A stretch of DNA of 64,000 nucleotides from Variovorax sp. Sphag1AA (GCF_014192575.1 NZ_JACHYC010000001.1:1116001-1180000); one strand, 5' to 3'. Shown: positions 7,048 through 16,934, numbered from the stretch's first letter. A program made the numbers and translations. The notes: generated from the sequence alone by a model not told the origin.

Positions 7048-9098
7048 GACAGCCTCACCAGCAGGTTGCCGTGCGCGTCGACCTCGGCGTGGAAGCCGGG
7101 TTCGAGCCACACGGTGGTGTCAGGTTGTTCGAGGATCGCGGGACCATCGATGCGCGTTCCGACCGGCAATTCGAGCCGCGCGTAGCGCACCGCGTCGTGC
7201 CAACTGCCCTCATGAAAGACACGCTGCGTGCCGAGCGGCGCGACGCTGCCCTTTCCTTCCGGCGCAAGCACCGCAAGATCGAACTTGGGCCGCACGCCGA
7301 TACGCGCATAGCGAAGGTTCATCACGCGGATCGGAATGCCATCGAGCACACGCCCGAAGGCCGCGGCGTAGGCTGCCTCGAAAGCCGAGCGGATCGAATC
7401 GACCGTCAACGGCTTGCTGCGCGCATCCGGCAGTTCGACCGGCAGGGTGTGCGTCTGCCCCGCATAGAGCATGTCGAGCGCGATCACCTCGCGCACTGCG
7501 TCGAAACGCACGCCCGCCGAATCGAGTCGGCGCTGGCACGCCGCTGCAAGCTCATCGATGCGCCGCTGCAGGTCGGCCACATCGACTTCGGTGAGAGGCC
7601 GGTTGATGGTCTGCACCGCGTCATGCCGCATGTCCGCGATCACGCAGCCCAGCGCCGATGTGACGCCCGGATAGCGCGGCACGATGCCCGTGCCCACGCC
7701 GACCTCGCGCATCATCGCGCACACATGCAGCGCACCGCCGCCGCCGAAGGGCATGTAGGCGAAGCGTCGCGGATCATGGCCGCGCTCGATCGACACCAGC
7801 CGGATAGCGCCCGCCATGCGCGCATTCGCCACGGTGAGGATCGCCTCCGCCGCCGCATGCACGTCGAGCCCGAGCGGCCGGGCGACGTGTTCTTCGATGG
7901 CCTGTCGTGATTTCTCCGCATCCAGCGCTGCAAGCAGCCCGCCACCGAGAGGCCGGTCCGCTGCGATGCGACCCAGCAGCACGTTGGCATCGGTCACCGT
8001 CGGCCGCATGTTGCCGCGCCCATAGCAGGCCGGTCCGGGGATGCTGCCCGCCGATTCGGGGCCGACCTGGAGCATGCCGCTCGCATCCACCGATGCGATG
8101 GAGCCGCCGCCCGCGCCGATCGTCTCGATCTGGATCATCGGCGAGCGGATCACCATGCCGAACTCGATCGCGGTCTGTGCCGCCAGCGCCGCTTCGCCAT
8201 CAGCGACCAGCGACACGTCGAAGGAGGTGCCGCCCATGTCGCCGGTGATCGCATTCGGATAGCCCGCCGCGCGCGCGATAGCCGCGCAGGCGATCACACC
8301 TGCTGCGGGACCGGATAGTGCAGTACGCACCGGCAGGTCGCTCGCTGTCTGCCGCGACATCACGCCGCCGTTGCTCTGCACCACCAGCAGTTCGCCGCCG
8401 AAGCCTTGCGCGCGCAGGTCGGATTCGAGCCGCTCCAGATAGCCACCGACCACCGGCTGAAGCGAGGCATTGAGCGTCGCGGTCGAGCAGCGCTCGAACT
8501 CGCGGATTTCGGGGAGCACTTCGCTCGCCGAGGTGACATGTGCGTTGGGCCAGAGCTCGCGCACTGCCTCGACCGCGCGCCGTTCGTTCTCCGGATTGGC
8601 GTAGGTGTTGATGAAGAAGACGCACACCGCATCACAGCCCGCATCGCGCAGCGCACGCGCCTCGGCGCGCACCTGGTCGAGATCGACCTCGGTGTGCAGC
8701 GTTCCGTCGGCCAGCACGCGCTCGTCGACTTCGCGGCGCAGGTCGCGCGGCACCACCGGCGTGAAGCTGCCACGCAGGCCCCAGGTCTGCGGGCGGTCGC
8801 GACGGCGCATCTCCAGCACATCGCGGAAGCCGCGCGTGGTGATGATGCCGGTGCGTGCCACCTTGCGTTCGAGCAATGCGTTCGTGCCGACGGTGGTGCC
8901 GTGCACGATGGTCGCGATCGCGGCGGCCGAATCGGCAACGCGCGCCACGCCGTTCATGAAGCCGCGCGCTTCTTCGCCGCGCGTGGAGGGCACCTTGACG
9001 ATGCGCGCGGTGCCGCTCGCTTCGTCCAGCACGAACAGATCGGTGAAGGTGCCGCCGACATCGACGCCGACGACGAGAGATTGCTGTTTCGAAGTCAT
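7044..9098 (-). CDS. hyuA: HyuA-type ATP-dependent hydantoinase/oxoprolinase subunit A
   Basis: 684 residues. The N-terminal ATP-binding motif VVGVDVGGTFTDLFVLD lies at about residues 9-25 and a second phosphate-type motif GDMGGTSFDVSLV lies near 290. This is the layout of the hydantoinase A/oxoprolinase family, which also includes caprolactamase and acetophenone carboxylase subunits. These enzymes spend ATP to open a lactam/imide ring or activate a carbonyl. ATG 9098 overlaps the hyuB stop by four bases. The upstream frame extension is Arg-rich and not family-like. Partner of the HyuB gene; substrate unknown. Confidence 0.9.
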   Translation of the reverse strand: MTSKQQSLVVGVDVGGTFTDLFVLDEASGTARIVKVPSTRGEEARGFMNGVARVADSAAAIATIVHGTTVGTNALLERKVARTGIITTRGFRDVLEMRRRDRPQTWGLRGSFTPVVPRDLRREVDERVLADGTLHTEVDLDQVRAEARALRDAGCDAVCVFFINTYANPENERRAVEAVRELWPNAHVTSASEVLPEIREFERCSTATLNASLQPVVGGYLERLESDLRAQGFGGELLVVQSNGGVMSRQTASDLPVRTALSGPAAGVIACAAIARAAGYPNAITGDMGGTSFDVSLVADGEAALAAQTAIEFGMVIRSPMIQIETIGAGGGSIASVDASGMLQVGPESAGSIPGPACYGRGNMRPTVTDANVLLGRIAADRPLGGGLLAALDAEKSRQAIEEHVARPLGLDVHAAAEAILTVANARMAGAIRLVSIERGHDPRRFAYMPFGGGGALHVCAMMREVGVGTGIVPRYPGVTSALGCVIADMRHDAVQTINRPLTEVDVADLQRRIDELAAACQRRLDSAGVRFDAVREVIALDMLYAGQTHTLPVELPDARSKPLTVDSIRSAFEAAYAAAFGRVLDGIPIRVMNLRYARIGVRPKFDLAVLAPEGKGSVAPLGTQRVFHEGSWHDAVRYARLELPVGTRIDGPAILEQPDTTVWLEPGFHAEVDAHGNLLVRLS

Positions 9099-10810
9099 TC
9101 GGATGCTTTCCTGCCGGCGTTCGCGCCAGTGGTTACGTAGCCCATCGCGCGGTCGCGGTCGCGCTCTTCGGGCTGCCGCTCTGCCGCGCTGCCCCACCCG
9201 CCGCCGCCGGGGGTTTCGAGGCGCACTCGCTCGCCGCGCACCAGGCGAATGCCGCGCATCTTCGACACCATCGGTGGCTCGTGCCACGCGCCTTCGTTTT
9301 CGTAGCGGAAGACGTTGACCGCGCCCGAGCCCCCGCCCGCGATGCCCTTGGGCGGCGAGGTGCCGCGTTCGCCGAAGACGAACACCTCGGCATCCTTCTC
9401 TAGCAGCTCAATCTCATAGACCGCACCGAGTCCGCCGCGATGCTGGCCCTCGCCACCCGAGTCCGCGCGCAGCGACCATTCGGTGAAACGCACCGGATAG
9501 GCCGCTTCGAGGATCTCCAGCGGCGGAATCGTCGCGGTGGAGATCGGCGCATTGCCGTGCGACAACCCGTCACCCGACGCATGTCCGCCATGCCCACCGC
9601 CGAAGAAGCTGAACATCACCCAGCGCTGGCCTTCGCGACCCGCGTCGCTGCGCAGGCCGGCGATCGAAAGCGCATTGATGGTGCCGTAGGCCTGCGCCAC
9701 CGCGCGCTTCGGGTCTGCCTTTGCGGCGGCGCTGAAGATCACGTCGATCATCCGCAGGATCGTCTCGGTGTAGCCACCCACCGGCCGTGGCCGCTCGGCG
9801 CTGATGACGAGGCGATCGGGCAGCACGAAATCGACCGCATCGAGCACGCCGGCATTCGCAGGCACATCGGGGAAGAGGTGCTTGAGCGCCACGTAGCAGG
9901 CCGCGATCGCAGTTGCACGCGAAATGTTCACCGGCCCCGCGCATTGCGGCGAGGTGCGCGAAAAGTCGAGCAGCAGGCGGTCGCCGGCAACGGTCATGTC
10001 CAGCGCGATCGTCAGCGGCTCGGGCGTGATGCCGTCGTTGTCCAGCACGTCCTCGAAGCTGTAGCGACCATCCGGCAGCGATGCGATGTGCGAGCGCATC
10101 AGCCGCAGCGCGCGGCTGCGCAGTTCGCCGAGGGCCTGCAGCACGAGATCGTCGCCGTATTCGTCGAGCAGACCGTCGAGCCGCTTGGCGCCCAGTTCCA
10201 GCGCGGCGAGTTGGCCGTTGAGGTCACCCCAGAGGCTGTCGGGCAGCCGCGTGTTGGCTTGCAGGATCGCGAGCACGTCGCGATCGAGAACACCATTGCG
10301 CACGATGCGCACCGGCGGGATCTGCACTGCTTCCTGCCAGCACTCGGTCGCGGCCGGGTTGTAGTTGCCCGGTACCGCGCCGCCGACGTCGTGCCAGTGC
10401 GCCGCCGATGCCATGTAGCAGTAGAGCTTGCCGTTGCGGAAGAAGGGCCGCACCAGCTTGAAGTCGTTGGCATGCGTGCCACCGTCGTAGGCGTCGTTGC
10501 TGATCCAGATGTCGCCGTCCTGCATGCCGCCACGGCCATCATCGCGGGACTGGGCCGCCTTCGCCGTCGCGCGCACGGCGAAGGCCATCGCGCCGACGAA
10601 CACCGGCAGGCCTGATTTGCCCTGCACCAGCGTGTCGCCGGTGATGGCGTCGTAGAGGCCGTGGCAGGCGTCGTGCGCCTCGGCAATGATGGGATTGAAC
10701 GCGCTGCGGTAGAGCGTGGCATCCATTTCATCGGCCACCTGTTCGAGCCGGCCGCGAAGCACGGCGAGCGTCACGGGGTCGATCGCTGGGGCGTGGGAGG
10801 GATCAGGCAT
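9095..10810 (-). CDS. hyuB: HyuB-type hydantoinase/oxoprolinase subunit B
   Basis: 571 residues of the hydantoinase B/oxoprolinase family. Landmarks are DPVTLAVLRGRL near the start, HNDAYDGG-type WISNDAYDGGTHANDF near residue 105, HWHDVGG near 137, and a Gly-rich C-terminus (TPGGGGWG). It forms a heteromeric enzyme with HyuA. ATG 10810 lies eight bases inside the end of the leuD-like gene and the stop overlaps hyuA, so the order B then A is translationally coupled. Alternatives in the same family are caprolactamase, N-methylhydantoinase or acetone/acetophenone carboxylase. Confidence 0.9.
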   Translation of the reverse strand: MPDPSHAPAIDPVTLAVLRGRLEQVADEMDATLYRSAFNPIIAEAHDACHGLYDAITGDTLVQGKSGLPVFVGAMAFAVRATAKAAQSRDDGRGGMQDGDIWISNDAYDGGTHANDFKLVRPFFRNGKLYCYMASAAHWHDVGGAVPGNYNPAATECWQEAVQIPPVRIVRNGVLDRDVLAILQANTRLPDSLWGDLNGQLAALELGAKRLDGLLDEYGDDLVLQALGELRSRALRLMRSHIASLPDGRYSFEDVLDNDGITPEPLTIALDMTVAGDRLLLDFSRTSPQCAGPVNISRATAIAACYVALKHLFPDVPANAGVLDAVDFVLPDRLVISAERPRPVGGYTETILRMIDVIFSAAAKADPKRAVAQAYGTINALSIAGLRSDAGREGQRWVMFSFFGGGHGGHASGDGLSHGNAPISTATIPPLEILEAAYPVRFTEWSLRADSGGEGQHRGGLGAVYEIELLEKDAEVFVFGERGTSPPKGIAGGGSGAVNVFRYENEGAWHEPPMVSKMRGIRLVRGERVRLETPGGGGWGSAAERQPEERDRDRAMGYVTTGANAGRKASE

Positions 10811-11315
10811 GACTTGCTTTCTTGCCAGCACGCTGGCGTAGCTGGTTCAACAGTCCGCCTGCGCGGACCATGTCCATGAGGAACGAAGGCACCGCGTCGC
10901 ATTCGAGGCGCGTGCCATCGGGTGCGATCACGACGGGTGTCGAGGCGTCGGCGTCGATCCCGATGCGGTCGCCTTCGAGCAGCACTTCGGCCTTCGGGCA
11001 GGTCAGAAGGAGCAGACCGAGGTTGAATGCGTTGCGGAAGAAAAGCCCGCTGTAGGCCGGTGCGATCACGGCAGCGACGCCGAGCTTCACCAGCACGGCG
11101 GCGGCCTGTTCGCGCGATGAACCGATACCGAAGTTCGGGCCTGCCACGATCACGTCGCCCGGCTGCACCTCGCGCGCGAACTCGGGGCGAATGGCCTCCA
11201 GGCAGTGCGTGGCGATGATGTCGATGCCATGCTTCATGGCATGCCCGGGCGCGAGGGCGTCGGTGTCGATGTCGGCGCCGAGGCGCCATACGCGATGCTT
11301 TGTCGGCGCGGTCAT
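10803..11315 (-). CDS. Aconitase-family small subunit (LeuD-like hydratase subunit)
   Basis: 170-residue swivel domain of a two-subunit aconitase-family hydro-lyase. Motifs are GADIDTDALAPG (about residues 13-24), VAGPNFGIGSSREQA (about 57-71) and FFRNAFNLG (about 92-100). The GSSRE segment binds substrate carboxylates in this family. Its large partner is the next gene upstream, overlapping by four bases. Relatives are isopropylmalate isomerase, homoaconitase, maleate hydratase and dimethylmaleate hydratase small subunits. The catabolic context argues against a leucine-biosynthetic role. Confidence 0.9.
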   Translation of the reverse strand: MTAPTKHRVWRLGADIDTDALAPGHAMKHGIDIIATHCLEAIRPEFAREVQPGDVIVAGPNFGIGSSREQAAAVLVKLGVAAVIAPAYSGLFFRNAFNLGLLLLTCPKAEVLLEGDRIGIDADASTPVVIAPDGTRLECDAVPSFLMDMVRAGGLLNQLRQRAGKKASHA

Positions 11316-12586
11316 GCGAGCACCTCCCGCGGATCGGCAACGCTACCGCGCAGTGCGGCCGTCGCGACGGTATAGGGCGAGCCCAGATACACCTGCGCGG
11401 TCGGTGAACCCATGCGCCCCTTGAAGTTGCGCGCCGTCGTGGAGATGACGGTCACGTCGTCGCCCATCGGGTCACCGTAGCCGGAGCACGCGCCGCATGC
11501 GGTCGGAAACAACTCCGCGCCCGCATCAGTCAGTGCCTGCAGCACGCCCTCCTCCTGCGCGAGCTTCTGGTCGCGCACACTGGCGGGCGCCACCATCAAC
11601 CGCACGCCTTTCGCGACCTTGCGACCGCGCAGCACCTGGGCGGCCGCCCGAAGGTCTTCCAGCTTCGCTCCGGTGCATGCGCCGATGTAGGCGATGTCAA
11701 TTGGCATGCCGGCGAAGCGGCTCACGCCATGGGAATTGGCCGGGCTGTGCGGTGCGGCGATGTGCGGCTCCAGCGTGCTCGCGTTGAAGCGATGGCGCGT
11801 GAACTCCGCGTCGTCATCGGTGAACCATGGCCGGGTGTCGACATGCGGAACGCCCGCGCCAGCGAGGAACGCAGCGGTGGTCGCATCGGGTGCAATCAAA
11901 CCTGCCTGTGCGCCGAGCTCCGCGCTCATGTTCGACAGCGTCATGCGTTCCTGCATCGAAAGTGCCATCACTGCCGGCCCGCAGAACTCCACTGCCTGGT
12001 AGCGGCCGCCGTTCATGCCGAAGCGGCCGATCATGTGAAGCATCATGTCCTTGGCGGTCACGCCCTTCGGGAGTGCACCGTCCCACCACATCTGGATGGT
12101 CTCGGGCACGCGCAGCCAGATCTCGCCGCTGACCACCACGCCGAGCATCTCGGTGCTGCCCACGCCGAACATGTACGCACCGAAGGCGCCGCCGGTCGGC
12201 GAATGCGAATCGCCGCCCACGCACATCATCCCGGGACGGATGTGGCCATGCTGCGGCACCACCACGTGGCAGATGCCCTGGCTGTCGTAGACATGCGGCA
12301 GCTGCTGATCGCGTGCCCATTCGCGCGCAATGCGCACGATGCGGCGCGAATCGTCGTCGCGCTCGGGCACGTAGTGGTCCATCACGAGCACAACACGCGA
12401 GCGGTCCCAGATCTCGGCGCCGATTTCCTCCAGCATCGGCTTGAGCCGACGCGGGCCGGACGAGTCGTGGAACATTGCCAGATCGACAGCGCAGTTGACG
12501 ATCTCGCCGACGGCAACGCTGTCGCGACCGCTCGAGCGAGCGATCAGCTTCTGCGCCAATGTCTGGGCGGAGGCCATCGAGTTCAT
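11312..12586 (-). CDS. Aconitase-family large subunit (4Fe-4S hydratase, LeuC-like)
   Basis: 424 residues. Three cluster ligands are visible: Cys304 (GACTGAKL) and Cys364/Cys367 (CGACSGYG). VMDHYVP (68-74) and GDSHSPTGGAFGA (125-137) match the LeuC/aconitase family, so it should reversibly hydrate or dehydrate a di- or tricarboxylic acid together with the small subunit. The catalytic set is complete and the length is normal for LeuC. ATG 12586 overlaps the Bug stop (ATGA); a second ATG at 12577 is possible. Neighbouring HyuAB and the KRCGH lyase make a dialkylmaleate/maleate-type hydratase more likely than isopropylmalate isomerase (inference). Confidence 0.9.
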   Translation of the reverse strand: MNSMASAQTLAQKLIARSSGRDSVAVGEIVNCAVDLAMFHDSSGPRRLKPMLEEIGAEIWDRSRVVLVMDHYVPERDDDSRRIVRIAREWARDQQLPHVYDSQGICHVVVPQHGHIRPGMMCVGGDSHSPTGGAFGAYMFGVGSTEMLGVVVSGEIWLRVPETIQMWWDGALPKGVTAKDMMLHMIGRFGMNGGRYQAVEFCGPAVMALSMQERMTLSNMSAELGAQAGLIAPDATTAAFLAGAGVPHVDTRPWFTDDDAEFTRHRFNASTLEPHIAAPHSPANSHGVSRFAGMPIDIAYIGACTGAKLEDLRAAAQVLRGRKVAKGVRLMVAPASVRDQKLAQEEGVLQALTDAGAELFPTACGACSGYGDPMGDDVTVISTTARNFKGRMGSPTAQVYLGSPYTVATAALRGSVADPREVLA

Positions 12587-13539
12587 TCCGGTTTCGCTCC
12601 AGAGAACTTCACCACCTTCGCCCAGCGCGTGATCTCGCTCTGCACAAAGGGCGCGAACTGCTCGGGCGAATTGCCGACCGGGATCGCACCTTCGGCATCC
12701 AGCCGTTTGTGCATCTCGGGCGTGCCGATCGCCTGGCGCGCCGCGTCACTGATCTTGCGCGCCAACTCAGGCTTCATGCGGCCCGGCCCGAAGAGACCGA
12801 ACCACGCGCTGGACTCATAGCCCGGCAGCACTTCGGCGATCGCCATCACATCGGGGAACTGCGGCAACCGCTTGGCGGTGGTCACGCCCAGCGCCTTGAG
12901 CTTGCCGGCCTGGATGTGCGCCTGCGCATTGCCCACCGCCGCGAACATCAGTTGCACCTGGCCTGCGAGCACGTCCTGCACCGCCGGCGCCGTGCCCTTG
13001 TACGGAATGTTGACGATGTCCACGCCCGACTGCATCTTGAAGGCCTCGCCCGCCATGTGCAGCGACGAGCCGACCGAGCCGATCGCGAAGTTGAGCTGCC
13101 CCGGCTTGGCCTTCGCGAGTGCGATCAGTTCCTTCACGTTGTTCGCAGGCAGCGAGGGATGCGCGACGAGGATCGACGGCGAAGTCGCCACCAGCGTGAG
13201 CGGGGTGAAGTCCTTGACCGGATCGAAAGGCAGCGACGGATAGAGCGTCGCGTTGATCGCATGGCTGGTGAAGCTCATCAGCAGCGTGTTGCCGTCCGGC
13301 GGCGCCTTGGCGACGAGCTCGGCTGCGATGTTGCCGCCGGCGCCCGGGCGGTTCTCGACGATCACCGGGCGGCCAAGCGCTGGGGCCATGCTGGCGGCCA
13401 GCGTGCGCGCCAGCGTGTCGGTGGAGCCACCGGCAGGCGCCCCCACGAGGATGCGCACCGGCACGCCGCCGATCTGCGCACGAGCGCTCGCGGCCAGCGC
13501 AAGCGCGGCCGAGGAAATGAGAATGTCTCGACGTTTCAT
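12583..13539 (-). CDS. Bug-type periplasmic solute receptor (tripartite tricarboxylate transporter family)
   Basis: 318 residues. An N-terminal signal peptide (MKRRDILISSAALALAASARA) precedes the Bug receptor core, with RILVGAPAGGSTD near residue 30 and ENRPGAGGNIAAE near 62. Bug receptors bind carboxylates or small aromatic/amide compounds in the periplasm. No TctA/TctB membrane partners are present in the window, so it is an orphan receptor, as is common in Burkholderiales. It lies inside the operon between livF and the hydratase genes and overlaps the latter, implying the same substrate family. Confidence 0.92.
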   Translation of the reverse strand: MKRRDILISSAALALAASARAQIGGVPVRILVGAPAGGSTDTLARTLAASMAPALGRPVIVENRPGAGGNIAAELVAKAPPDGNTLLMSFTSHAINATLYPSLPFDPVKDFTPLTLVATSPSILVAHPSLPANNVKELIALAKAKPGQLNFAIGSVGSSLHMAGEAFKMQSGVDIVNIPYKGTAPAVQDVLAGQVQLMFAAVGNAQAHIQAGKLKALGVTTAKRLPQFPDVMAIAEVLPGYESSAWFGLFGPGRMKPELARKISDAARQAIGTPEMHKRLDAEGAIPVGNSPEQFAPFVQSEITRWAKVVKFSGAKPE

Positions 13540-13580
13540 GTTGTCTCCCGTATCGATGAAATGCGCGATTGCGACGGCCG

Positions 13581-14291
13581 TCAGAGGCCCAGGTACGCGC
13601 GCCGAAGTTCGTCGCTGCCCAGCAGTTCCTGCGGCAACCCTGAGAAGCGGACGCTTCCGTTTTCGAGCACATAGGCCCGGTCGGCGATCTCCAGCGACTG
13701 GCCGACGTTCTGCTCGACCAGCAGCACTGCGAGGCCGTCCTCGCGAAGCTGGCGGATGAGCGAGAACATCTCTTCGACCAGCAGTGGCGAGAGGCCCAGC
13801 GAAGGCTCGTCGAGGATCAGCAGCACCGGCTCGGCCATCAGCCCGCGACCGATGGCGAGCATCTGCTGTTCGCCGCCGCTCATGGTGCCGGCCGCCTGGC
13901 CAATGCGTTCCTTGAGACGCGGGAAGATGCCGAACACCTTGTCGAGGTTGCTTGCGCGGCGCTCGCGTGCCCGCGTGAAGGAGCCGAGTTCGAGGTTCTC
14001 CAGCACGCTGAGATTCGGGAACACCTTGCGGCCTTCGGGCACCTGGATCAGTCCGGCCTTCACCACCTCGCGGTAGTGCGCGCCGCTCAGGTCCTGGCCG
14101 TCGAAGTGCACCGAACCACTCCAGGCTGGGCAGAGACCGCAGATCATTTTGTTGAGCGTGGACTTGCCAGCGCCATTGCTGCCGAGCAGCGCCACCATTT
14201 CGCCCGCGTTCACGCGCAGGTCCACGCCGCGCAGCACTTCAACGCGTCCATAGCCGCCGCGCAGGTTCTGGATGTCGAGCAGCGTCGTCAT
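13581..14291 (-). CDS. livF: ABC transporter ATP-binding protein, branched-chain amino acid type (LivF-like)
   Basis: 236 residues with a complete ABC ATPase set: Walker A GSNGAGKST (about residue 37), signature SGGEQQ (about 139) and Walker B LLILDEPSLGLSP (about 158). It resembles LivF, the second ATPase of HAAT-family importers. ATG 14291 overlaps the livG stop. Together with the upstream genes it forms a complete five-part importer. Similar importers in catabolic operons often carry aromatic acids, urea, amides or diacids rather than amino acids. Confidence 0.9.
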   Translation of the reverse strand: MTTLLDIQNLRGGYGRVEVLRGVDLRVNAGEMVALLGSNGAGKSTLNKMICGLCPAWSGSVHFDGQDLSGAHYREVVKAGLIQVPEGRKVFPNLSVLENLELGSFTRARERRASNLDKVFGIFPRLKERIGQAAGTMSGGEQQMLAIGRGLMAEPVLLILDEPSLGLSPLLVEEMFSLIRQLREDGLAVLLVEQNVGQSLEIADRAYVLENGSVRFSGLPQELLGSDELRRAYLGL

Positions 14292-15061
14292 GCCGTGACC
14301 TCCTGCGGCGCATTGACGCCAGCCTTGCGCAGACGCGCCGCGGTGCCGTGGCCCAGGTAGGCCTCGACCACCTTGTCGTTAGAGGTGACCTGCGCCGGGC
14401 TGCCTTCGGCGATCAACTGGCCTTGCGCCAGCACCCAGACATGCTCGGCAAGATTCATCACCGCCTGCATCACGTGTTCGATCATCAGCACGGTCACGCC
14501 ACCATCGGCGATGCCGCGCACCACCGGCATCATCTCGGCGATCTCCTGCGGGTTGAGTCCGGCGAGCACTTCGTCGAGCAGCAGCAGGCGCGGCTGCGTC
14601 GCGAGTGCGCGCGCGAGTTCGAGGCGCTTGCGCCCAGCGACGGTGAGATCGGATGCCGGCTTGTCGAGTTGCGGCGCGAGGCCGACGCGCACAGCGACTT
14701 CCTCCGCACGCTGGAGCGCCTCGCCGCGGGCCTTCACGTGCAGGTGCGCACCGACGGCGATGTTCTCGCGCACCGTCTGCGCCGCGAACGGCTTCACGAT
14801 CTGGAAGGTGCGCGTCATGCCGAGCAACGCGTTGCGATGCGGCTCGCGCCCGGTGATGTCCTGCCCAGCGAAGCGCACCGTGCCGGTGTCCGGCTTGAGA
14901 AAGCCCGACATCAGCGCGAAGAGCGTGGTCTTGCCAGCGCCGTTCGGGCCAATCAGCGCAGTCAGGCTGCCTTCGCGCACGGACAGGCTCACGTTCTGCA
15001 CCGCCTTCAGCCCGCCGAAGGACCGCGAGATGCCGTCGAGCACCAGGAGAGGATCAGCCAC
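14288..15061 (-). CDS. livG: ABC transporter ATP-binding protein (LivG-like)
   Basis: 257 residues, GTG start at 15061 lying eight bases inside the livM 3' end. Walker A is GPNGAGKTT (about residue 38). The signature is the degenerate VAGRKRLELARAL type often seen in LivG. Walker B is LLLLDEVLAGLN (about 168), followed by the LivG-type C-terminal tail. First ATPase of the HAAT importer encoded by this operon. Confidence 0.9.
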   Translation of the reverse strand: MADPLLVLDGISRSFGGLKAVQNVSLSVREGSLTALIGPNGAGKTTLFALMSGFLKPDTGTVRFAGQDITGREPHRNALLGMTRTFQIVKPFAAQTVRENIAVGAHLHVKARGEALQRAEEVAVRVGLAPQLDKPASDLTVAGRKRLELARALATQPRLLLLDEVLAGLNPQEIAEMMPVVRGIADGGVTVLMIEHVMQAVMNLAEHVWVLAQGQLIAEGSPAQVTSNDKVVEAYLGHGTAARLRKAGVNAPQEVTA

Positions 15062-16052
15062 GATGGCCTCCCTTCCCTGCCCAGAGCTGCCGCACCGACA
15101 ACCCGATGCCCGCGATGCCGCGTGGCAGGAAGATCACGATCAGCACCAGCACCACGCCGTAGATCACCATGTTGATGCCCGGCAGTTCGCCGAACAGATT
15201 GCGCGTGAAGTCCGACAGCACATGGAGTGCCGCCGCGCCGAGCACCGGCCCCCACAGCGTGCCCATTCCGCCGACGATGGCCGCAACCAGTGCTTCGACG
15301 GAAGTGGTCGAGCCATAGGCGATGCCCGGATCGATGTACTGGAACACCTGCACGTAGAACGCCCCCGCCGCGCCCATGAAGGCGCCCGAAATGGCGATGG
15401 CCACGAGCTTGACGCGGAACGGGTCGACACCGACGGCGCGCGCGGCATCCTCGTTGTCGCGCACCGCCTGCAGGTAGGCACCGAAGCGACTGTTGCGCAG
15501 CCACCAGGTGACCAGCAGCGCCGCGATGACGAAGCCCAGCACAACCCACAGGTAGCCGGCGCGCGAAGCGAATTGGAGATTGCCTGCCGACTCGCGCAGC
15601 GGCACCATCAATCCGACGCCACCGCCAGTGAAGTTCACCGACAGCGCGACGATCCGGAACACCTCCGCGAAAGCCAATGTGACCAGCGCAAAGTACGAGC
15701 CCTTGAGCCCGTAGCGGAACGTCAGCGCCCCGACGAAGAGGCCAACGAGTGCACTGCCAACAACCGCCATCGGCAGCGCGACCCACGCGTTGATGCCACC
15801 CTGGAGCTGCGCAATCGCCTGGATGTACGCACCGGTGCCGAAGAACAGCGCATGCCCGAAGGAGAACTGCCCACCAAAGCCGCCGAGGATGTTCCAGGCC
15901 TGCGCGATCAATGTGGCATAGAGCGCCATCATCACGAAGTTGAGTGCCACGCCCGATGAAGTCACGAGTGGCAGACAGGCCACCAACACTGCAAAGACCG
16001 CGATACCGGCCAGATGCCGCGCACCGGAATTCGATACGTTCGAAACGCTCAT
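15054..16052 (-). CDS. livM: ABC transporter permease (LivM-like)
   Basis: 332 residues, strongly hydrophobic with about ten membrane segments. The family stretch FGGQFSFGHALFFGTGAY lies near residue 75 and DEDAARAVGVDPFRVK, the conserved cytoplasmic ATPase-contact region, near residue 205. Inner-membrane permease of the HAAT importer. ATG 16052 overlaps the livH stop by four bases. Confidence 0.9.
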   Translation of the reverse strand: MSVSNVSNSGARHLAGIAVFAVLVACLPLVTSSGVALNFVMMALYATLIAQAWNILGGFGGQFSFGHALFFGTGAYIQAIAQLQGGINAWVALPMAVVGSALVGLFVGALTFRYGLKGSYFALVTLAFAEVFRIVALSVNFTGGGVGLMVPLRESAGNLQFASRAGYLWVVLGFVIAALLVTWWLRNSRFGAYLQAVRDNEDAARAVGVDPFRVKLVAIAISGAFMGAAGAFYVQVFQYIDPGIAYGSTTSVEALVAAIVGGMGTLWGPVLGAAALHVLSDFTRNLFGELPGINMVIYGVVLVLIVIFLPRGIAGIGLSVRQLWAGKGGHRG

Positions 16053-16921
16053 GCCCGCGCTCCGAACATGCCCTGCGGCCGGAACAGCACCACGCCGATG
16101 AAGATCGCGAAGATGCCGATCTGCCCCAGCGATTCACCGAGGTACAGGCCGCCGAGAGACTCGACCACGCCGACGAGGAAGCCACCGACCAGCGCGCCGA
16201 CGAAGCTGCCCATGCCGCCCAACACCACGATGGTGAAGGCCACCAGCACGAAGCCGCCGCCCACCTGCGGGTTCACGTAGTAGGCCGGCAGCAGGAAGCA
16301 GGCTGCGGCACCGAGGCATGCGAGCCCGATGCCGAAGCTCATCGCGTAGACATGGTCCACGTCGATGCCCATGAGCTTCGCGCCCTCCTTCTCCTTGGCG
16401 ACCGCGCGGATCGCGCGTCCGAGGTCGGTGCGGCCCATGATCCAGAACAGCACCGCGGACACCACCAGAGCGCCAGCGAAAGCCACCAGCTTGGGCACGG
16501 CGATCATTGCCGGACCGATGGCAACTGTGGAGAGCGAATAGGCAGTGTCGATGTTGCGCGTGTCGGACTTGAAGAACAGCAGCGCCAGGTTCTCCATCAC
16601 GATCGCAATGCCGAGCGTCGCAAGCAGGATGTTCTCGTCCTTGCCGTGCCCCGCACGATTGATGACGATTCGCTGCAATCCGTAGCCGAGCGCGAACATG
16701 CCGGGCACCACGATCGGCAGTGCCAGGTATGGGTCGATGCCCAGCCGTTCCTTGAGGAAGTACACCGCGTACAGCGCCAGCATCAGGCAGGCGCCGTGCG
16801 CGAAGTTGATGATGTGCAGGACGCCGTAGATCAGCGTGAGCCCCAGCGCGATCAGTGCGTAGACCGCGCCGGTCGTCAGCCCGTTGAGGACCGACGGAAA
16901 GAGAATGCCGAAATCGAACAT
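16049..16921 (-). CDS. livH: ABC transporter permease (LivH-like)
   Basis: 290 residues. A hydrophobic LivH-type permease beginning GILFPSVLNGLTTGAVYALI, with the conserved RAIRAVAKEKEGAKLMGID loop near residue 165. Partner of LivM in the membrane channel. It starts 13 bases after the livK stop on the same strand. Confidence 0.9.
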   Translation of the reverse strand: MFDFGILFPSVLNGLTTGAVYALIALGLTLIYGVLHIINFAHGACLMLALYAVYFLKERLGIDPYLALPIVVPGMFALGYGLQRIVINRAGHGKDENILLATLGIAIVMENLALLFFKSDTRNIDTAYSLSTVAIGPAMIAVPKLVAFAGALVVSAVLFWIMGRTDLGRAIRAVAKEKEGAKLMGIDVDHVYAMSFGIGLACLGAAACFLLPAYYVNPQVGGGFVLVAFTIVVLGGMGSFVGALVGGFLVGVVESLGGLYLGESLGQIGIFAIFIGVVLFRPQGMFGARA

Positions 16922-16934
16922 CCTGTGAGCCGGC

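Noticed and set aside
10803..12586. Leucine biosynthesis leuCD
   Set aside because: The genes sit inside a catabolic operon with overlaps to Bug and hyuB genes, with no leuB or leuA nearby.
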